From contig OY294050.1 in the NCBI GenBank assembly GCA_958510825.1, positions 5,681,340 to 5,745,339 on the forward strand: 64,000 bases of DNA, given 5' to 3'. Position numbers and translations under genes: made by a program. The stretch comes from Brachypterus glaber. Taxonomy: Eukaryota; Arthropoda; Insecta; Coleoptera; Kateretidae. Positions within the stretch are counted from its first letter, which is position 1. Every line of letters begins with the position of its first letter. Shown here one piece after another: positions 49,680-61,800 of the stretch. A model generated the notes under the pieces. It saw only the letters and a list, made by a program, of their open reading frames with translations. It did not search any database and was not told the origin of the DNA.

Positions 49680-50307
49680 TTAAAACTTTAAATTCGACTT
49701 TAAACTATTTAAACAAACTTCCATGGCCAACTTCCCAGCAAGTACACCATGCTTTTCCATTTGGTTCCATATGGTAGCCATAAATATAGTGTATATCAAA
49801 AACACAGTTAACAAAAATTTAATAATATACACTAAAACTGAATACTGGTATGGTATATGTAAAAACAAACTACCTATTAATACAAAAACGGTTAAAATTG
49901 ATAGTATACCATAGACGAGTTGATGATTGTTAAGCCTTTTTATAGCATTCGAACAAATAACAATACTTTCATTTAAAACAGTTTTCTTTAGTTCTTGGTC
50001 ATATTCACGTGGTTTTTTAACGGATTTTTTAACAAATAATGTCGCTGCTATCGCTTCATGGTCTGAATAGCTATAATCTCGATTTGGAACACGTTTGGGC
50101 AGAGGGGCTGTATATTTTTTGAGCTCGACTTGCACTTTTGAGCCTGCGTGGTATAGTATATAGTCTATTCTTTTTCCTGGGGTTTTTTCTTTTATTTGGC
50201 TCGAGCTGGTGTAGCTGTTTTCTAGACACTCGTTGGTTGTAGAATCTGGTAGTTTTTGGCCTGAGATCACAAATGAGTCTTGGAGGGCGGGTACTCCCAA
50301 AATTATT
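49680..50307 (-). CDS. SMPD2: SMPD2 last exon: catalytic His and membrane helices
   Basis: Codes residues 185-393 of the short form: KRIDYILYHAG and YSYSDHEAIAATLF complete the active site, followed by two membrane helices (LVYGILSILTVFVLIGSLF and VLVYIIKFLLTVFLIYTIF) and a cytosolic tail. TAA stop. No clear AATAAA was found before the retrotransposon tail. Confidence 0.93.
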
Positions 50308-53300
50308 CTGAAAATAATTCGAAATATAAAGAAATACCTTTGCCAACAAAATAATACTTTTTCCTATAGGTTTATTTAAATCAAAAACGAAAACAAAAAT
50401 GGAAAAAATATATACTTTTTTTTTCAAAAAAAAAATATTTTCGTAAAACAAAAAATAAAAAATAATAAAAAGGTGCTTTCACCTCATTTTAACCCCCTTA
50501 CCCCACCCCGATTTTCACAAAATATAATCCCAGCCTAAAAATTTGAACCTATGGTCCAAATTTGAAGTCTTTAGCTCAAAGAATTTTCGAGTTATCGTGG
50601 TCACAAATTTCCCAGAGAGACACATTTTTTTTACGGAAATTATATTTTTTTGGATAAAAAACTCAGAGAAAGGTAAAAAAAACAATAAAAATTGTAGGGG
50701 AATGTAACAATTTTAAGTAATTTGCAGATTTTTACTTTCCCTAAGGAAAGTCTTGCGTTAGTAAAAAAGTTTTGAAAAATTTTTATTGCTTTTTTTACGT
50801 TTCTCGGCGTTGTATATAAAAAAAAATGATTTTCGTCAAAAAAAATTCTGTCTGTCGGTCGTTCTGTCTGTCCGGAAGATTTGTGACCACGATAACTTGA
50901 GAACGTTTTAAGCTAAAGACTTCAAATTTGGACCATAGGTTTATTATTCAAAGTTATAGGCTGATATTGTTTGGACTTTTGGTCATTTTGTAGTGTTAGG
51001 CCCAGGTTAATGGTATAGGAAAATAGTGTTACAGGGGGGGGTCCAAAATGATCCAAATTTGCGTTACATAATACTTGAACATTCCCTACAGGGAAAAATA
51101 TAATATTAGAGTACAACACACATGTGCGAACGTAAAAAAGCACAGTTGCGAAATAAAACGCATAGCAAAAATCCTATTACATACCTGTAAGCTAGGTCCC
51201 CTGGTTCAGTATTTAAGTCGCCTGCAAGAACAACTAAATCCGCCCCTGCAGAGGTCAACTGGATGAATTGAGCAGTGTCAAAAGCTTGTAGTACCCTGTG
51301 AGCTTGGTACTCATCACATTCTCGGTTATATTCAGCATGTAACTAAGAAAAATTTAATATTTTATAAAAAACTAATAAAAAATTAATTTTTAAACAAGTT
51401 CTTTTTCAATAAAATATTATTAAATGTATAAAAAGTAATAATACTTACATGTGCGGAATAAACGTTGATACTGTACCCATTCACTTTGAGCCTACACAAG
51501 CCCACCCCTTTGCCTCCAAACCAATCACCATGGTGCAATTTGTGCATGTACCCGTTGACTGCCCACTGATGGAAAAATACTTCCTCCATGGGGTGTTTAG
51601 ATAGGATGCAGACTCCTGAGCCAACAACGCCACTAAAAAAATAAAAAATAGATCAAAAATTCAAAAAATATATTTTTTACTTTCCCATAAAGTTTTGTGA
51701 CAGAAAAAGAAAACATTTTTTTTTCCTGAGAAGTGAGAAAATATCAAAATAAAGAAAAAAAATGAAGTCTGTCAGTTTGTCTCTATCCAAAATAATTTAC
51801 ACTTTGAGTTAGAAACTTGAATTCATATTAAATATGCTCAAATTGAGCAAAGAGTAGTGGATGAAGGGTAAAAGGGCTGTTAAATTTGTGTTCTGGCTCC
51901 AACTTTTAAAAAATACTTTCCAGTCAATTTTTACATAAATTTTTCTATAAGTAAGTACCATTAAGTACCACTTAGTTTCCCACTCAACTGTCACTTGTCA
52001 AATTATTTTCTTGTAAATGTCATTAAAATTTTTAATAAAAATATGAATTCCTAAGCTATTTATTGGATAAAACCTTGTATGGCATTCATGGGTAAACCGA
52101 TATTGCCCTCTCGAAAATTAACCTGCTTGGCTGACGCCTCGCAGGTTAATTTTCTCATGGGCAATATCTTACTTTACCCACTAGTACCATAAATAACTAT
52201 TTTTACTGGTTTATTCCTTTCTCGACGTTTTATATCCAAAAAAGATGATTTCCGTCAAAAAAATCTATCTTTGTGACCACGATAACTGAAGAACGCTTTG
52301 AGCTAAAGACTTCAAAGTGAAAAAAAATTGATTAAAAAAAAAAAATTGTTTTTCGTTTTACACGGAAAAGCTCGGGGCAAAGTAAGTATTATTTTGTTGG
52401 CAGCAGTTATTTTTTTAGAACCTACCTGTAAAAATAATGAGCATATGGCAAATTTCCAGCGGCTTTTTCCTTAATTAGTATAAAGTCTGAATCAGTCCAA
52501 ACTTCTTGTAAACACACAACATCATATTGGCTTGTTGCTAAAAATTCAGCAATGGCTTTCATCCTATCTACTCTGTCTTTGCTCACAAATGGGATGCCCC
52601 TAAAATAAATGTTAACAGTTTGAGGAGATCTTGTTGACACAATTTTTTACATCGGCACTTAGTGCTACTAAGAGTGCCGATGTATTGAAATCTTCGCCGA
52701 AAAGTCAAAATCTTTGACCATGTTTTTTTCACATTTCTCGACGTTTTAGACCTTTCTGAGTCGAAATCAGTAAAAAAAAAATTTTTCGTCCGTCTCTCTG
52801 TCTATATTATTTCAAAGAGCTGATTAGATTTTGGGAGTAAACGATTGGGGGTAAGAATGGGGTAAAACTCCTACTTTTAACGTTTTTTGGTTATAATAAA
52901 TGCAACATATAATAAAAATAAACTGTTTTTCTCTGTCTATCAAAGATCACTTTAAGCTTACAACTTCAAAAAGTTCTGAGTTGGGGTTGATTTTTGTTAA
53001 AAATAGGAATGGGGTAAAGGGGCCAAAGGAAGTTTAACATAACTTTTATTTTGTTCGTTCTGACTGCATTTTTTTTACTTTTCAAAATTACTTAAAAAAT
53101 ATTTTTTTTTTTGAAAAAAAAGAACAAAAAAAATCTCCAAGCTTTAATCAAGAAAAATATTGAGGGGTCGTTCTGATTTTTTGTATACTTAAAAATATAA
53201 AAAACTTTAAACAAGTTTTTCTCAAAATGCCATTTTTCAAAACAGTTCCAGTGATTAAAAAAAAAACTATTCAACATATTGACTTAAATCTTTCGGTAAT

Positions 53301-54972
53301 TTGTCGAAAATCATGTTGGCGAGTCCGCTAGTGTACAATTTTTTTTCAAATGCTTGTAATTTATTTGTAATTCCCACTTTTTTACCCATTTTTGGCCGGA
53401 AAAATTGAATTTTTTGTTTTTTACTCGTGGAGTTTTAGTTTTTTGGAATTTTTACTTATTTCGACACTAGTAAACTAAAGGACGTTATTTTTAACAAGAC
53501 TGTTTTTGATTTTTGTGTTTTGGACCAATGGGGGCGGGGCTATCGCTGGAACCATTTGCCATGTTATCTTGAGGTGTCAACTTCAGCCATGCTGCACATT
53601 TATTTATGACGGCAAGAAAAAAACCTTTTTTTTTTGTGAATTTAAGAGTTACTCAATACTTTGTAAAAAGTTTTGTACATAAAAATAATACAGGTCATCT
53701 GATTTTTTTTTCCAAAAATCGTCAATTTTTTGCCTCAAAAATCAGAACAACTCCTTAAAAATTAGCAAGAAAAAATTGTTTGTATGTAAAAATTTAAAAT
53801 ATCAATGATAAGTTAATTTTTTATCACTTTAAACCATTATTGTTATCACAAAACCATAAACATTTTATTTTTCTTTGAAATTGTTAAACATGTAAAAAAA
53901 AATAAATATAGTTAGAATTAACTTAGTTATAAATTCTTTGTTTTAACTTATAGGAGATACTGAGTAACTCCCATGCCTTAGGCAAAATTTTATTATTTAT
54001 TTATTATTTCATATGGACTAAAATTGTATAGGTAGTATCTATGTGGTGTATATTCAAAATGTGTCTTATCTAAATTATTAATTAAGCCATTCTAATAATA
54101 AATTAAAGAGAAAGTTATTCATAAATTAAATAAATAAAACAGTTACAATAGGATTATGTGATTATAACAAAGAATTATTTAAAAAAAAAATATTTGATTC
54201 ACTCACCAACAATTTAATGTTATAACTTTAAATTCGAGATCCATTTTGGTCAAATATAAACTCTAAACTAATTTTTTTACTCTACAAATACAATATTTCT
54301 ATAATTTTATCATTTATTGATGTTTTTAAATTGACAAGCTGTCGATATAATTTTTTTGAAGGTTATGTAAGTGTTTACACATTACAGAAATCTGTTTTAC
54401 CGGCTTTGACATTCGTAAAGCTGTGTTCACATATGCAGTGGACGGCAGAAGCATATTTTTTGGGCAGAGCAAGTTGCCGCTGGACGCAGTGACCAACGGT
54501 CACTGACCGTAGTGCTGCAGTATAAGGGCCACTTGCACCAAAGATAGTTTAAATCTGGATTAAAGTGTCTGTCTAACTAGTGCTGCTAATTAAATAATAA
54601 TTTTCTCTGGAGTTATTTCTTTAAGGGCCACTTGCACCAACTTTTGCTCTGGGATTATCTCGACTAAACCAAGTTTAAGTTAAAAATCCTGCGTTATGAT
54701 TGGTTGACCGTCAATTTAATCCAAGTTTAAAGTTAAACCATCGTTGGTGCAAGTGGCCCTAACGAAAACTAAACATTTTTGAAACAAATAATTAATATTT
54801 GATTTTATTGAAAAAAAAAAAATTTTTTGCACAATTTTCTTTCAAAAATTTTATACTAATGCAAAAAATATTAATTTACTTACCAACAATTTAATGTAAT
54901 AACTTTAAATTCGAGAATATCCCCCCCTGTTGAATCTATATCCATATATTCTTTTAATAGTCCATGATCCAT
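49680..54972 (-). CDS. SMPD2: Neutral sphingomyelinase (SMPD2 / nSMase1 family)
   Basis: Magnesium-dependent phospholipase C of the endonuclease/exonuclease/phosphatase fold that cleaves sphingomyelin to ceramide and phosphocholine, usually at ER, Golgi or plasma membrane. Exons in transcript order: 54884-54972 or 54207-54244, then 52426-52599, 51449-51632, 51185-51342, 49680-50307. With the short first exon the product has 393 residues, with the long one 410; both stay in frame. Conserved sites, numbered in the short form: Asn11 in LNCW, metal ligand Glu45 in LQEVW, His132 in the SAHLHAEY motif, Asp174 and Asn176 in GDLN, Asp267-His268 in SDHE. Two hydrophobic helices near the C-terminus (around residues 295-318 and 323-352) match the two membrane spans of the animal enzyme. 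The human enzyme has about 423 residues. Confidence 0.93.
50308..51184 (-). repeat. SMPD2 intron 4 with inverted dispersed repeat
   Basis: Two inverted arms, about 50515-50600 (CCTATGGTCCAAATTTGAAG, GTTATCGTGGTCACAAAT) and about 50870-50965 (complement in reverse order), surround a tract with CTGTCTGTCGGTCGTTCTGT. Positions 51006-51086 are a partial copy of the GGGAACGTTCAAG MITE. Confidence 0.65.
51185..51342 (-). CDS. SMPD2: SMPD2 exon 4
   Basis: Starts LHAEYNRECDEYQAHRV after the catalytic His of the previous exon and carries VVLAGDLNTEPGDLAY, the GDLN motif. Ends in phase 2. Confidence 0.93.
51449..51632 (-). CDS. SMPD2: SMPD2 exon 3
   Basis: SGVVGSGVCILSKHPMEEVF, then GYMHKLHHGDWFGGKGVGLC and INVYSAH, all typical of nSMase1. 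Ends after the His codon in phase 0. Confidence 0.93.
51988..52202 (-). repeat. Reverse copy of the GCGAGGCGTCAGCCAAG MITE family
   Basis: Lies in SMPD2 intron 2. It carries TAACCTGCTTGGCTGACGCC between inverted GAAAATTAACC blocks and the flanking GTAAACCGATATTGCC. Nearly the same as 57240-57462. Confidence 0.7.
52426..52599 (-). CDS. SMPD2: SMPD2 exon 2
   Basis: GIPFVSKDRVDRMKAIAEFL and YDVVCLQEVWTDSDF, including metal-binding Glu45. It enters in phase 2, completing the Trp codon begun in either first exon. Confidence 0.94.
52600..54206 (-). other. SMPD2 intron 1
   Basis: Positions 52648-52905 are a relative of the ACATCGGCAC MITE, with its terminal hairpin. From about 53340 to 54200 I see only A+T-rich sequence and no gene. 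Confidence 0.55.
54207..54244 (-). CDS. SMPD2: SMPD2 first exon, short form
   Basis: ATG GAT then LEFKVITLNC and a split Trp codon, donor TG|gtgagt. Contains the conserved Asn of LNCW. Nearly the same coding sequence is present in the alternative first exon about 680 bp upstream. Confidence 0.8.
54526..54580. repeat. Left end of a GGGCCACTTGCACCAA MITE
   Basis: TAA followed by GGGCCACTTGCACCAAAG; only one end is present, and the interior differs from the two complete copies nearby. Confidence 0.5.
54625..54759. mobile_element. PIF/Harbinger-like MITE (GGGCCACTTGCACCAA), 135 bp
   Basis: Inverted ends GGGCCACTTGCACCAAC and GTTGGTGCAAGTGGCCC, flanked by TAA on both sides. It lies between the two alternative first exons of SMPD2. 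Confidence 0.85.
54884..54972 (-). CDS. SMPD2: SMPD2 first exon, long form
   Basis: MDHGLLKEYMDIDSTGGDI precedes LEFKVITLNC and the split Trp codon; donor TG|gtaagt. Adds 17 residues to the N-terminus compared with the short exon. A second ATG nine codons in is also possible. Both first exons have good donors in the same phase. Confidence 0.8.
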
Positions 54973-55184
54973 GTTGACCAAAATCAAATAATAATAAGAA
55001 TAGCTTAATATTAATAATAATAATATAATAATTATAACTTTTCTTAGCATGCCTTGCATACCTAGCTATTTTTACAAAATAATAACATATGTGTTTATAC
55101 ACTAATCTACATTTTACACTATTTTACAATAATCTACGAATGAAAAATCTGTAGATAAAATGGAGGTCAAGGAAGGGCATAGCC

Positions 55185-55310
55185 ACAGGCTCGCATAACA
55201 ACATAGTACATAACAATGCGATGCCGTGATTGGCTTGATGTATCTTGTAAGCCAATCACGGCATCGCATTCTTATATTTTATGTTCTTATGCAAACTTCT
55301 GGATAGGCCT
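55185..55310. repeat. Palindromic MITE (GATGCCGTGATTGGCTTG family)
   Basis: AGGCTCGCATAACAACATA at the left and an imperfect complement at the right. The centre GCGATGCCGTGATTGGCTTG is followed by AAGCCAATCACGGCATCGC, a perfect hairpin. Related to 37335-37440 and 27165-27250. Confidence 0.75.
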
Positions 55311-55415
55311 GAATGCGTATGAAAGAAGTAAATATTGGGAGAACATTCATTCATTATTTTCAATGTACGTTACGTAGATAACGGCCATTTTGACCTATGT
55401 GATCTATAGATCTTA

Positions 55416-55550
55416 GGGCCACTTGCACCAACTTTTGTTCTGGGATTATCTTGACTAAACCGAGTTTAAGTTAAAAATGCTGCGTTCTGATTGGTTGACC
55501 GTCAATTTAATCCAAGTTTAAAGTTAAACCATCGTTGGTGCAAGTGGCCC
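55416..55550. mobile_element. PIF/Harbinger-like MITE (GGGCCACTTGCACCAA), 135 bp
   Basis: Same length and ends as the copy at 54625-54759 and in the same orientation; flanked by TTA on both sides. The two copies differ at only a few positions. Confidence 0.85.
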
Positions 55551-55791
55551 TTATTAGGCGAGATATTTATGGAGTTGGATTTCTAATGAATTGTTCAGTG
55601 GTGCTTTTGGAAACCTGCCGATCAATGAGTTTCCTTTATTTTGTATTGGTAAAATTTGGTATTTTTCGATATAAGTAAACGCTTTGATGTGAACCACCCT
55701 TAACACTGATGTTGTTGCCAACTTGACTAAAATTTTATAGGTTAGGTTGACAGATATGCCAAAATAGAGAAAATTGAAAATTTTACGGAAA

Positions 55792-55881
55792 ATGTTTGTG
55801 AATAAGTTATTTATAGTTATAATTAGTTTAATTTTAGTAAATGGGTTGACGGATGAAGGTCGATGGGACGCCGACTTAAGT
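55792..55881 (+). CDS. TMEM87A: TMEM87 exon 1: signal peptide
   Basis: [18 protein letters not shown] is a signal peptide, followed by [12 protein letters not shown]. Donor AGT|gtaaat, phase 0. Confidence 0.82.
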
Positions 55882-58800
55882 GTAAATATAAAAGTTTGTT
55901 TTTATTATCATAAATGTTGCATGTTTTTAATTTTTAGGGCGATGGTGAAGCATCCCAGTTTCAGGTTGTCTCGAGGACGTTATACCAAAATGCCCAAATG
56001 AATATGAAATGTAAATATATATCCAAAACATAAACTTAGTAACTGTATCCTGTGTTCTTTTTTTACATTTTGCATAGAAATAGTCGGCAAAAAGCCTACA
56101 ATACACCATTATTAAACAGACCCTCCAAAATATATATATATATATTTATATTTATGTTATTTAATAATTTAGGCTGAAGGACTACAGTCGATGGCCATTT
56201 GTACATTGTGTAAATTTATTATTATTATTATCTTATTGCTAATATACACTATTTTTAGTAAATTGTCATGCAGCTCGGGTTGATAAAGATATTTACATTA
56301 ACCTAAACATAGTTGTAATGCAGTCACCTTGCTTGGATTACACAGATACTATGAAAACTGCTAAAGATGTAAGTACCCTACAAAAAAATTCTGATAAAAA
56401 TACTTTGATATACCATAAACTTTCATCAGATTTCATATGGTATATCTCAAAATACAGATGTGTTGATGAAAATGTTTTATCATAAACATACACTAATTTT
56501 TAAAATTTTAAAGTCCTGATGAAGTTTCATATCCTTCCTCATCAAGCATAGGTGTAACTAGGGGGCACTTGGGGTGGCTTAGCCCCTCCCCAAATTTTAT
56601 GAAGCCCCCTGAAATCAAACTATAAAAGTAAAATTACGCATATATTTTTTACATATACATATATTGGGGGCTCAAGCCCCCTCCCCCCCAAATTTGGAAC
56701 TGGTTACACCCCTGTCTTTAAGTTTTATGAATTACATGAGGTTTGATAAGATTTTACAGGTTTTATGAGTTTTCATTCAATTTTTGGCATTTCCATATGA
56801 AAATGCATGATATTTAATGAGTTTTTTTTATTAACATGCAAGATTTATTTTTTTATAAATAAAATCTAATTTATTTGCTAAATGAGGGAAAAATACAAAT
56901 GTATGTATGTAAAAACCAAAATTTGGTAATTTTTTTGTACTTTAAAATTTTTAAAACGGTTTTTACTTCATAATGCAATTTTTTTAAATGGCAACCCCCT
57001 TGGACACTCTTAACTTTTTTGTGCGCTATTGCAAGGGCTCCAAAATTGCTTACTTTTTTTCCTTTAGCTTCCGTCAAGTCAATTAAGATTATTTTATTAC
57101 AGAAAAAATTAATTAAATGTAAAATTGTTTTATCCAATGCATACAGATAATAGGACAATTACCAGCTTTATTTTAAATATATAAACTCAATAATAACCCC
57201 CGCGTGGCTTTTACTTTATTGAGTGGATAATTATTTATTTTACCCACTCAACCGTCACTTGTCAAATTATTTTCTTGTAAATGTCATTAAAATTTTTAAT
57301 AAAAATATGAATTCCTAAGCTATTTATTGGATAAAACCTTGTATGGCACTCATGGGTAAACCGATATTGCCCTCTCGAAAATTAACCTGCTTGGCTGACG
57401 CCTAGTTAATTTTCTTATGGGCAATATCTTACTTTACCCACTAGTACCATAAATAACTGTTCAAAAATACAAAAATATACAGGGGGTGTCATTAATTTCC
57501 AGCTAAACCGGAAGTGCAAAAAAATATTTGTACGCCATTTTGTAGCCCTTGTTAAGAAATACAAGCTACAAAAAAATTGCATTGATGGGATTGAAAACAA
57601 ATCCATTTTAGGGGGTGTCCATTGACTGAAACTCACCCAGTATATTGCAGTATTTTATACTTTTTTTACATTTCAGATATTTACAGGAGTTGAGAAAAAC
57701 CATTCTTTAGCGCTGTATTATTTTTCAAACTCATACAAATGTGCTGATCATATACAATTGCAAGACTCCGAGTTAGGGGAGAAGAAATCCCTGTTCCCTG
57801 ATAGTCATCCCTTTTACATGGTACCTAAAGATGGAATATATGTATTAGGTAATATTTTATAGAATTCAATTTATTTTACTCCAACATTTTTATTGCTTTT
57901 TTATACCAAAATGGTATCATATTGACTTAGTTGTCTGATTTACTGCCTCCCTATCTTAATACTATGCAAAAAAGTGATTCCTGTGAACATAAATCTCTTT
58001 TCATTAATTTATGACCATGAGAACCGCGCGGTCAAATACCGCGTTTCCGTATCATCTACCACGCATAAAAATACAGAATTAAAGATTTTTTTTTATTTGT
58101 TTTGTTTTATTGTGCCAATACTCCACAAAATTGTTCGTTGTCGGAAGACTTTCTCCAACATTTTCGTATTGATTCCACAAAAGTGGCTTTTGTCAGCGCG
58201 ATATATGCCACCCGCGGTAAACAACATGTGCGGTATTATAGTATTATGGTCAGCGCGGTAAACGACATGCGCGGTGTTTGTCCGCGAGGTACTGGTCGGC
58301 GCGGTAAAGCCCATACCCATACATGTAGATTTCTTATTCAAGGTTTTCAGCTAGCATCGTTTTTGATAATAATTAAGGTGTGGGTAATAGGTCAAACAAA
58401 AAATTTTGCTGTCAAGCGTTTTGGAATTTTTTTAGAATATTTTTTTTTAGAATTTTTAAAATTAATTTTAAAATTTTTTAGCATTTGAAATTTCCTCAAA
58501 CGGCACATATCAGATGGCTGTAAAATACGAAATAAAAAACGAACATGGCTATTTAGCCGCTAAAGACTATCCCCTTTTAAATTTCTATCTGGTGATGTGC
58601 ATCTATTATGTACTGCTGGGCTTGTTGTGGCTAGTTTTGTCATTCTTGCAATGGCGGGACTTATTGCGGGTACAATTTTGGATTGGTGGAGTCATTTTAC
58701 TTGGAATGCTCGAAAAAGCCACTTTTTACTCGGAATATCAAGTTATTAACAGTACTGGTAAGTCTAAAATATTATGTAGTAGGCCCTTTTTACTTTTGTA

Positions 58801-61800
58801 GAAAAAGTAGTGTGCATTACTCGAGAGAAAAGTGTCATATTCACGCTCGTGTGGATATTTTGCGTAATCGGCTCCCCGCTGAGCACGAACGTTAAATGTT
58901 CTTCCTATCAACTTTCATAATAAGTTAATACTTTTTTAAAAGTCCATACGTTTGACAATAACTTTATGTGGAAGGTTTTTTAACTTCCATATAAAGTTAC
59001 TTCATGAAGTTATTGTGTAACTTGCAATGAAAGTTACATACACTTCCATAGAAAGTTTTATAAAAACGTAAAAGATTAACTTTGCATGGAAGTTATAAAC
59101 GTCTAAATAAAGTTACATTTCTGACGTTATTATGTGACTTTTTATAGATGTTTGTATAACTTTCATGCAAAGTTTATTCTGACGTTATTATTTAACTTAC
59201 TATAGATGTTATATAAACGTTTATATAAAGTTACATTTCTGACGTTATTATGTGACTTTTTATAGATGTTATTTAGTACAGGCTTGTGTAATTTTTCAAT
59301 TTCAGTGCACTTGACAGCGTTATGCTATAGGTGGCGCCACATGTTATTTTCTACCACTAACAAAACTTTTTAAACGAATAAAGTCGTTCTTGGAATACTA
59401 GTATTAAAAGACAGCTGTCTTTATAAGGATATACTACTAGTAACTACTAATAGTAGTCGGCTAATTTGATTCACATTATCGGATTGGTTTGGTGATCCAT
59501 AGATATCTGGAGGCTTTAGCCTAGAGGAACTAGTTCATCCAGTTATCTTGGGGAACATTCCCACTGGGAACCGCCTCATTTCCGGTGTCCTCAAGTTGTT
59601 GAAAATAAAATTATGTGGGTGTGTGTCTAGGGGGATCGATTTTTTCATCTCTTACCAATGTTACAAAGTTTTTTTTTAACTTTCATACAACGTTCATAGG
59701 AAGTTATTTTTCTCAGCGGATTATTAATCTTGGGTCAGTTTGTCAATAGCAGTTTTTTCAAAATATTATATCAGAGTTGACGTGAAAACGCTGCTATTGA
59801 CATTGGCTCTTTTTAAATATAATTTAATTTAAAAAAAATTTTAGGCAACAAGGTCCAAGGCGCAGTTTTATTCGCCGAGTGGACATCTTGCGCCAAACGC
59901 ACTTTGGCTAGAATGCTGGTCATAATTGTCAGTTTAGGTTTTGGAATTGTCAAACCGAGACTCGGGGCAACCCTACACAGAGTCGTGGGGGTTGGATTAT
60001 TGTACTTCTTATTGGCAGCCTCCGAGTCTTACATGCGAATCACCAAAGAAAATAGTTATCCTTCCAGAGACCTTTATATTGCAGGGGTAAGTACTAAGGA
60101 CAGAAATTTTTAATCTTAAACAAAATTATAAAAATATTAACTTATTATTTCATCAATCTATTTTCTAATCATCATTCTAATCATCATACATATTGGTAGA
60201 CTGACAGTTTCAGGCTGCTGACACTCTTCACTTCCAAGAGTCATCTCTGCACGCTGATTAAGAAAACAGTCCCTGGACCTTACTCGCAAAAGAAGTAATG
60301 TCATCAGATTGATGTATACTTGTGCGCCATCTATTCATATTCGTCGACCCCAAAAACCCCTAGAATCCAATTTTGACGAAAATATTGAAAATATTTAAAA
60401 ATATTTACCCCCTCACCCCCGCGGGGGTGGAGTTATATTTTTTTTCATCAGATTTAATTTCAGCAACCTTAAAAACCTCTATACATCTAAACCTATATAC
60501 CTCTATATGAAAATATTTACCCCATCTATAGGTAAAGTTTGACGCACGGATCTGTGGCTACGTGAAATATGTTTGGAATGTGTGTGGGAGGCACGCCTTA
60601 TAACGCCCTTGACGGAAAGAAGAGAGCGCGAATGATTCCTCCCCCTTACGTCGGAGACTTTCTGCATGCGGAGAACTATATAGCAATTTTCAAACTTATG
60701 TTTTTTGTTTTATTTTTCCCCATTTGCCCCCCTTGACGCGCCCCAATGTTCACCAAAAACAATCCCGAGCGAGAACTTTTGGTAACATACCTATATGCCA
60801 AATTTTAAGTCTCTTGATTAAAGCGTTCTTAAGTTATCGTGCCCACAGTATTTTCCGGACCGATCAACCGGTCAACAGACAATTTTTTTTTGCTTGAAAT
60901 TGTTTTATATCGACATAAAACGCCATAAACCGCAAAAATACGCAAAAAAATGAAATTTTTTGCCCGAATACAAGCCTTGTATTACAGGGCTTTCCGAAAT
61001 TTTGAAAAATTTTAAAATGGTAAATAATATTATAATATTTTACCTTTCTTTGTTTTTTAGGTTCCGCTAGCTGTCTTAGATTCAGCGATTTGTTGGTGGA
61101 TCTTTAGCGCTCTAGTTAACACAACAAGAACTTTAAGATTAAGAAGAAACGAAATAAAGTTGGCACTCTACAGACATTTTACAAACACATTGATTTTTGC
61201 AGTTATTGCGTCGATATTTTTCATGCTGTATGGAATTAAGGCAAGTTGTTTTCTTTTTACAGTTAATATTAAAAATTAAAAAAATTGCATGATCAAAGGA
61301 TGCTAGGACATGCAAAAAAGTGAGGTCCAGTACCCCCCTCTTAACTTTTGAACGATTTCAGATATCGAATTTTAACTTGGAACACTTAATAAGACAACTC
61401 AAAAAAATTGGTTTTGCATATATATATTTGATCCTTTTAACTTTTAAGTTGTGGGCAGGGAGGCATGGGTGATTTTTTTTTTAAATAGAAAGGGGTGAGG
61501 TGGGATATCTCATGAGCTCATTTTAAAGCTTTTAAAATACTCTATTTGACCATATATATTTTTATTTTTTAGCCATTTTTTTGGAGGTTTAAAATTAGTC
61601 CTATTTTCTAATGGGAATTTTCGTAAAAATCAAGTAGTTTTTGAAAAACTGACTTTAGGGTCGCACAAAGTCTTGATAAGTTTTTTTTTCGGAATATTTT
61701 GTCGCCGTTAAAAAAACTTATTTTCTTGGGTCGCTCAGAAGTAAATGATGACTGCAAATTAAAATAAATGTTAAATTTTAGGCTCACAGGTTTATAAAAT

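Larger units (their letters stand above)
54973..55791. promoter_or_regulatory. Divergent promoter region of SMPD2 and TMEM87
   Basis: The two genes point away from each other with 820 bp between start codons. The interval holds a palindromic MITE (55185-55310) and a complete 135-bp MITE (55416-55550), leaving little unique sequence. Shared promoter activity is inferred from layout only. Confidence 0.45.

Noticed and set aside
57974..58488. Open frames of 95 and 128 codons in TMEM87 intron 4
   Set aside because: They overlap a repeat of GCGCGGTAAA and show no recognisable domain; they are not in phase with the flanking exons.
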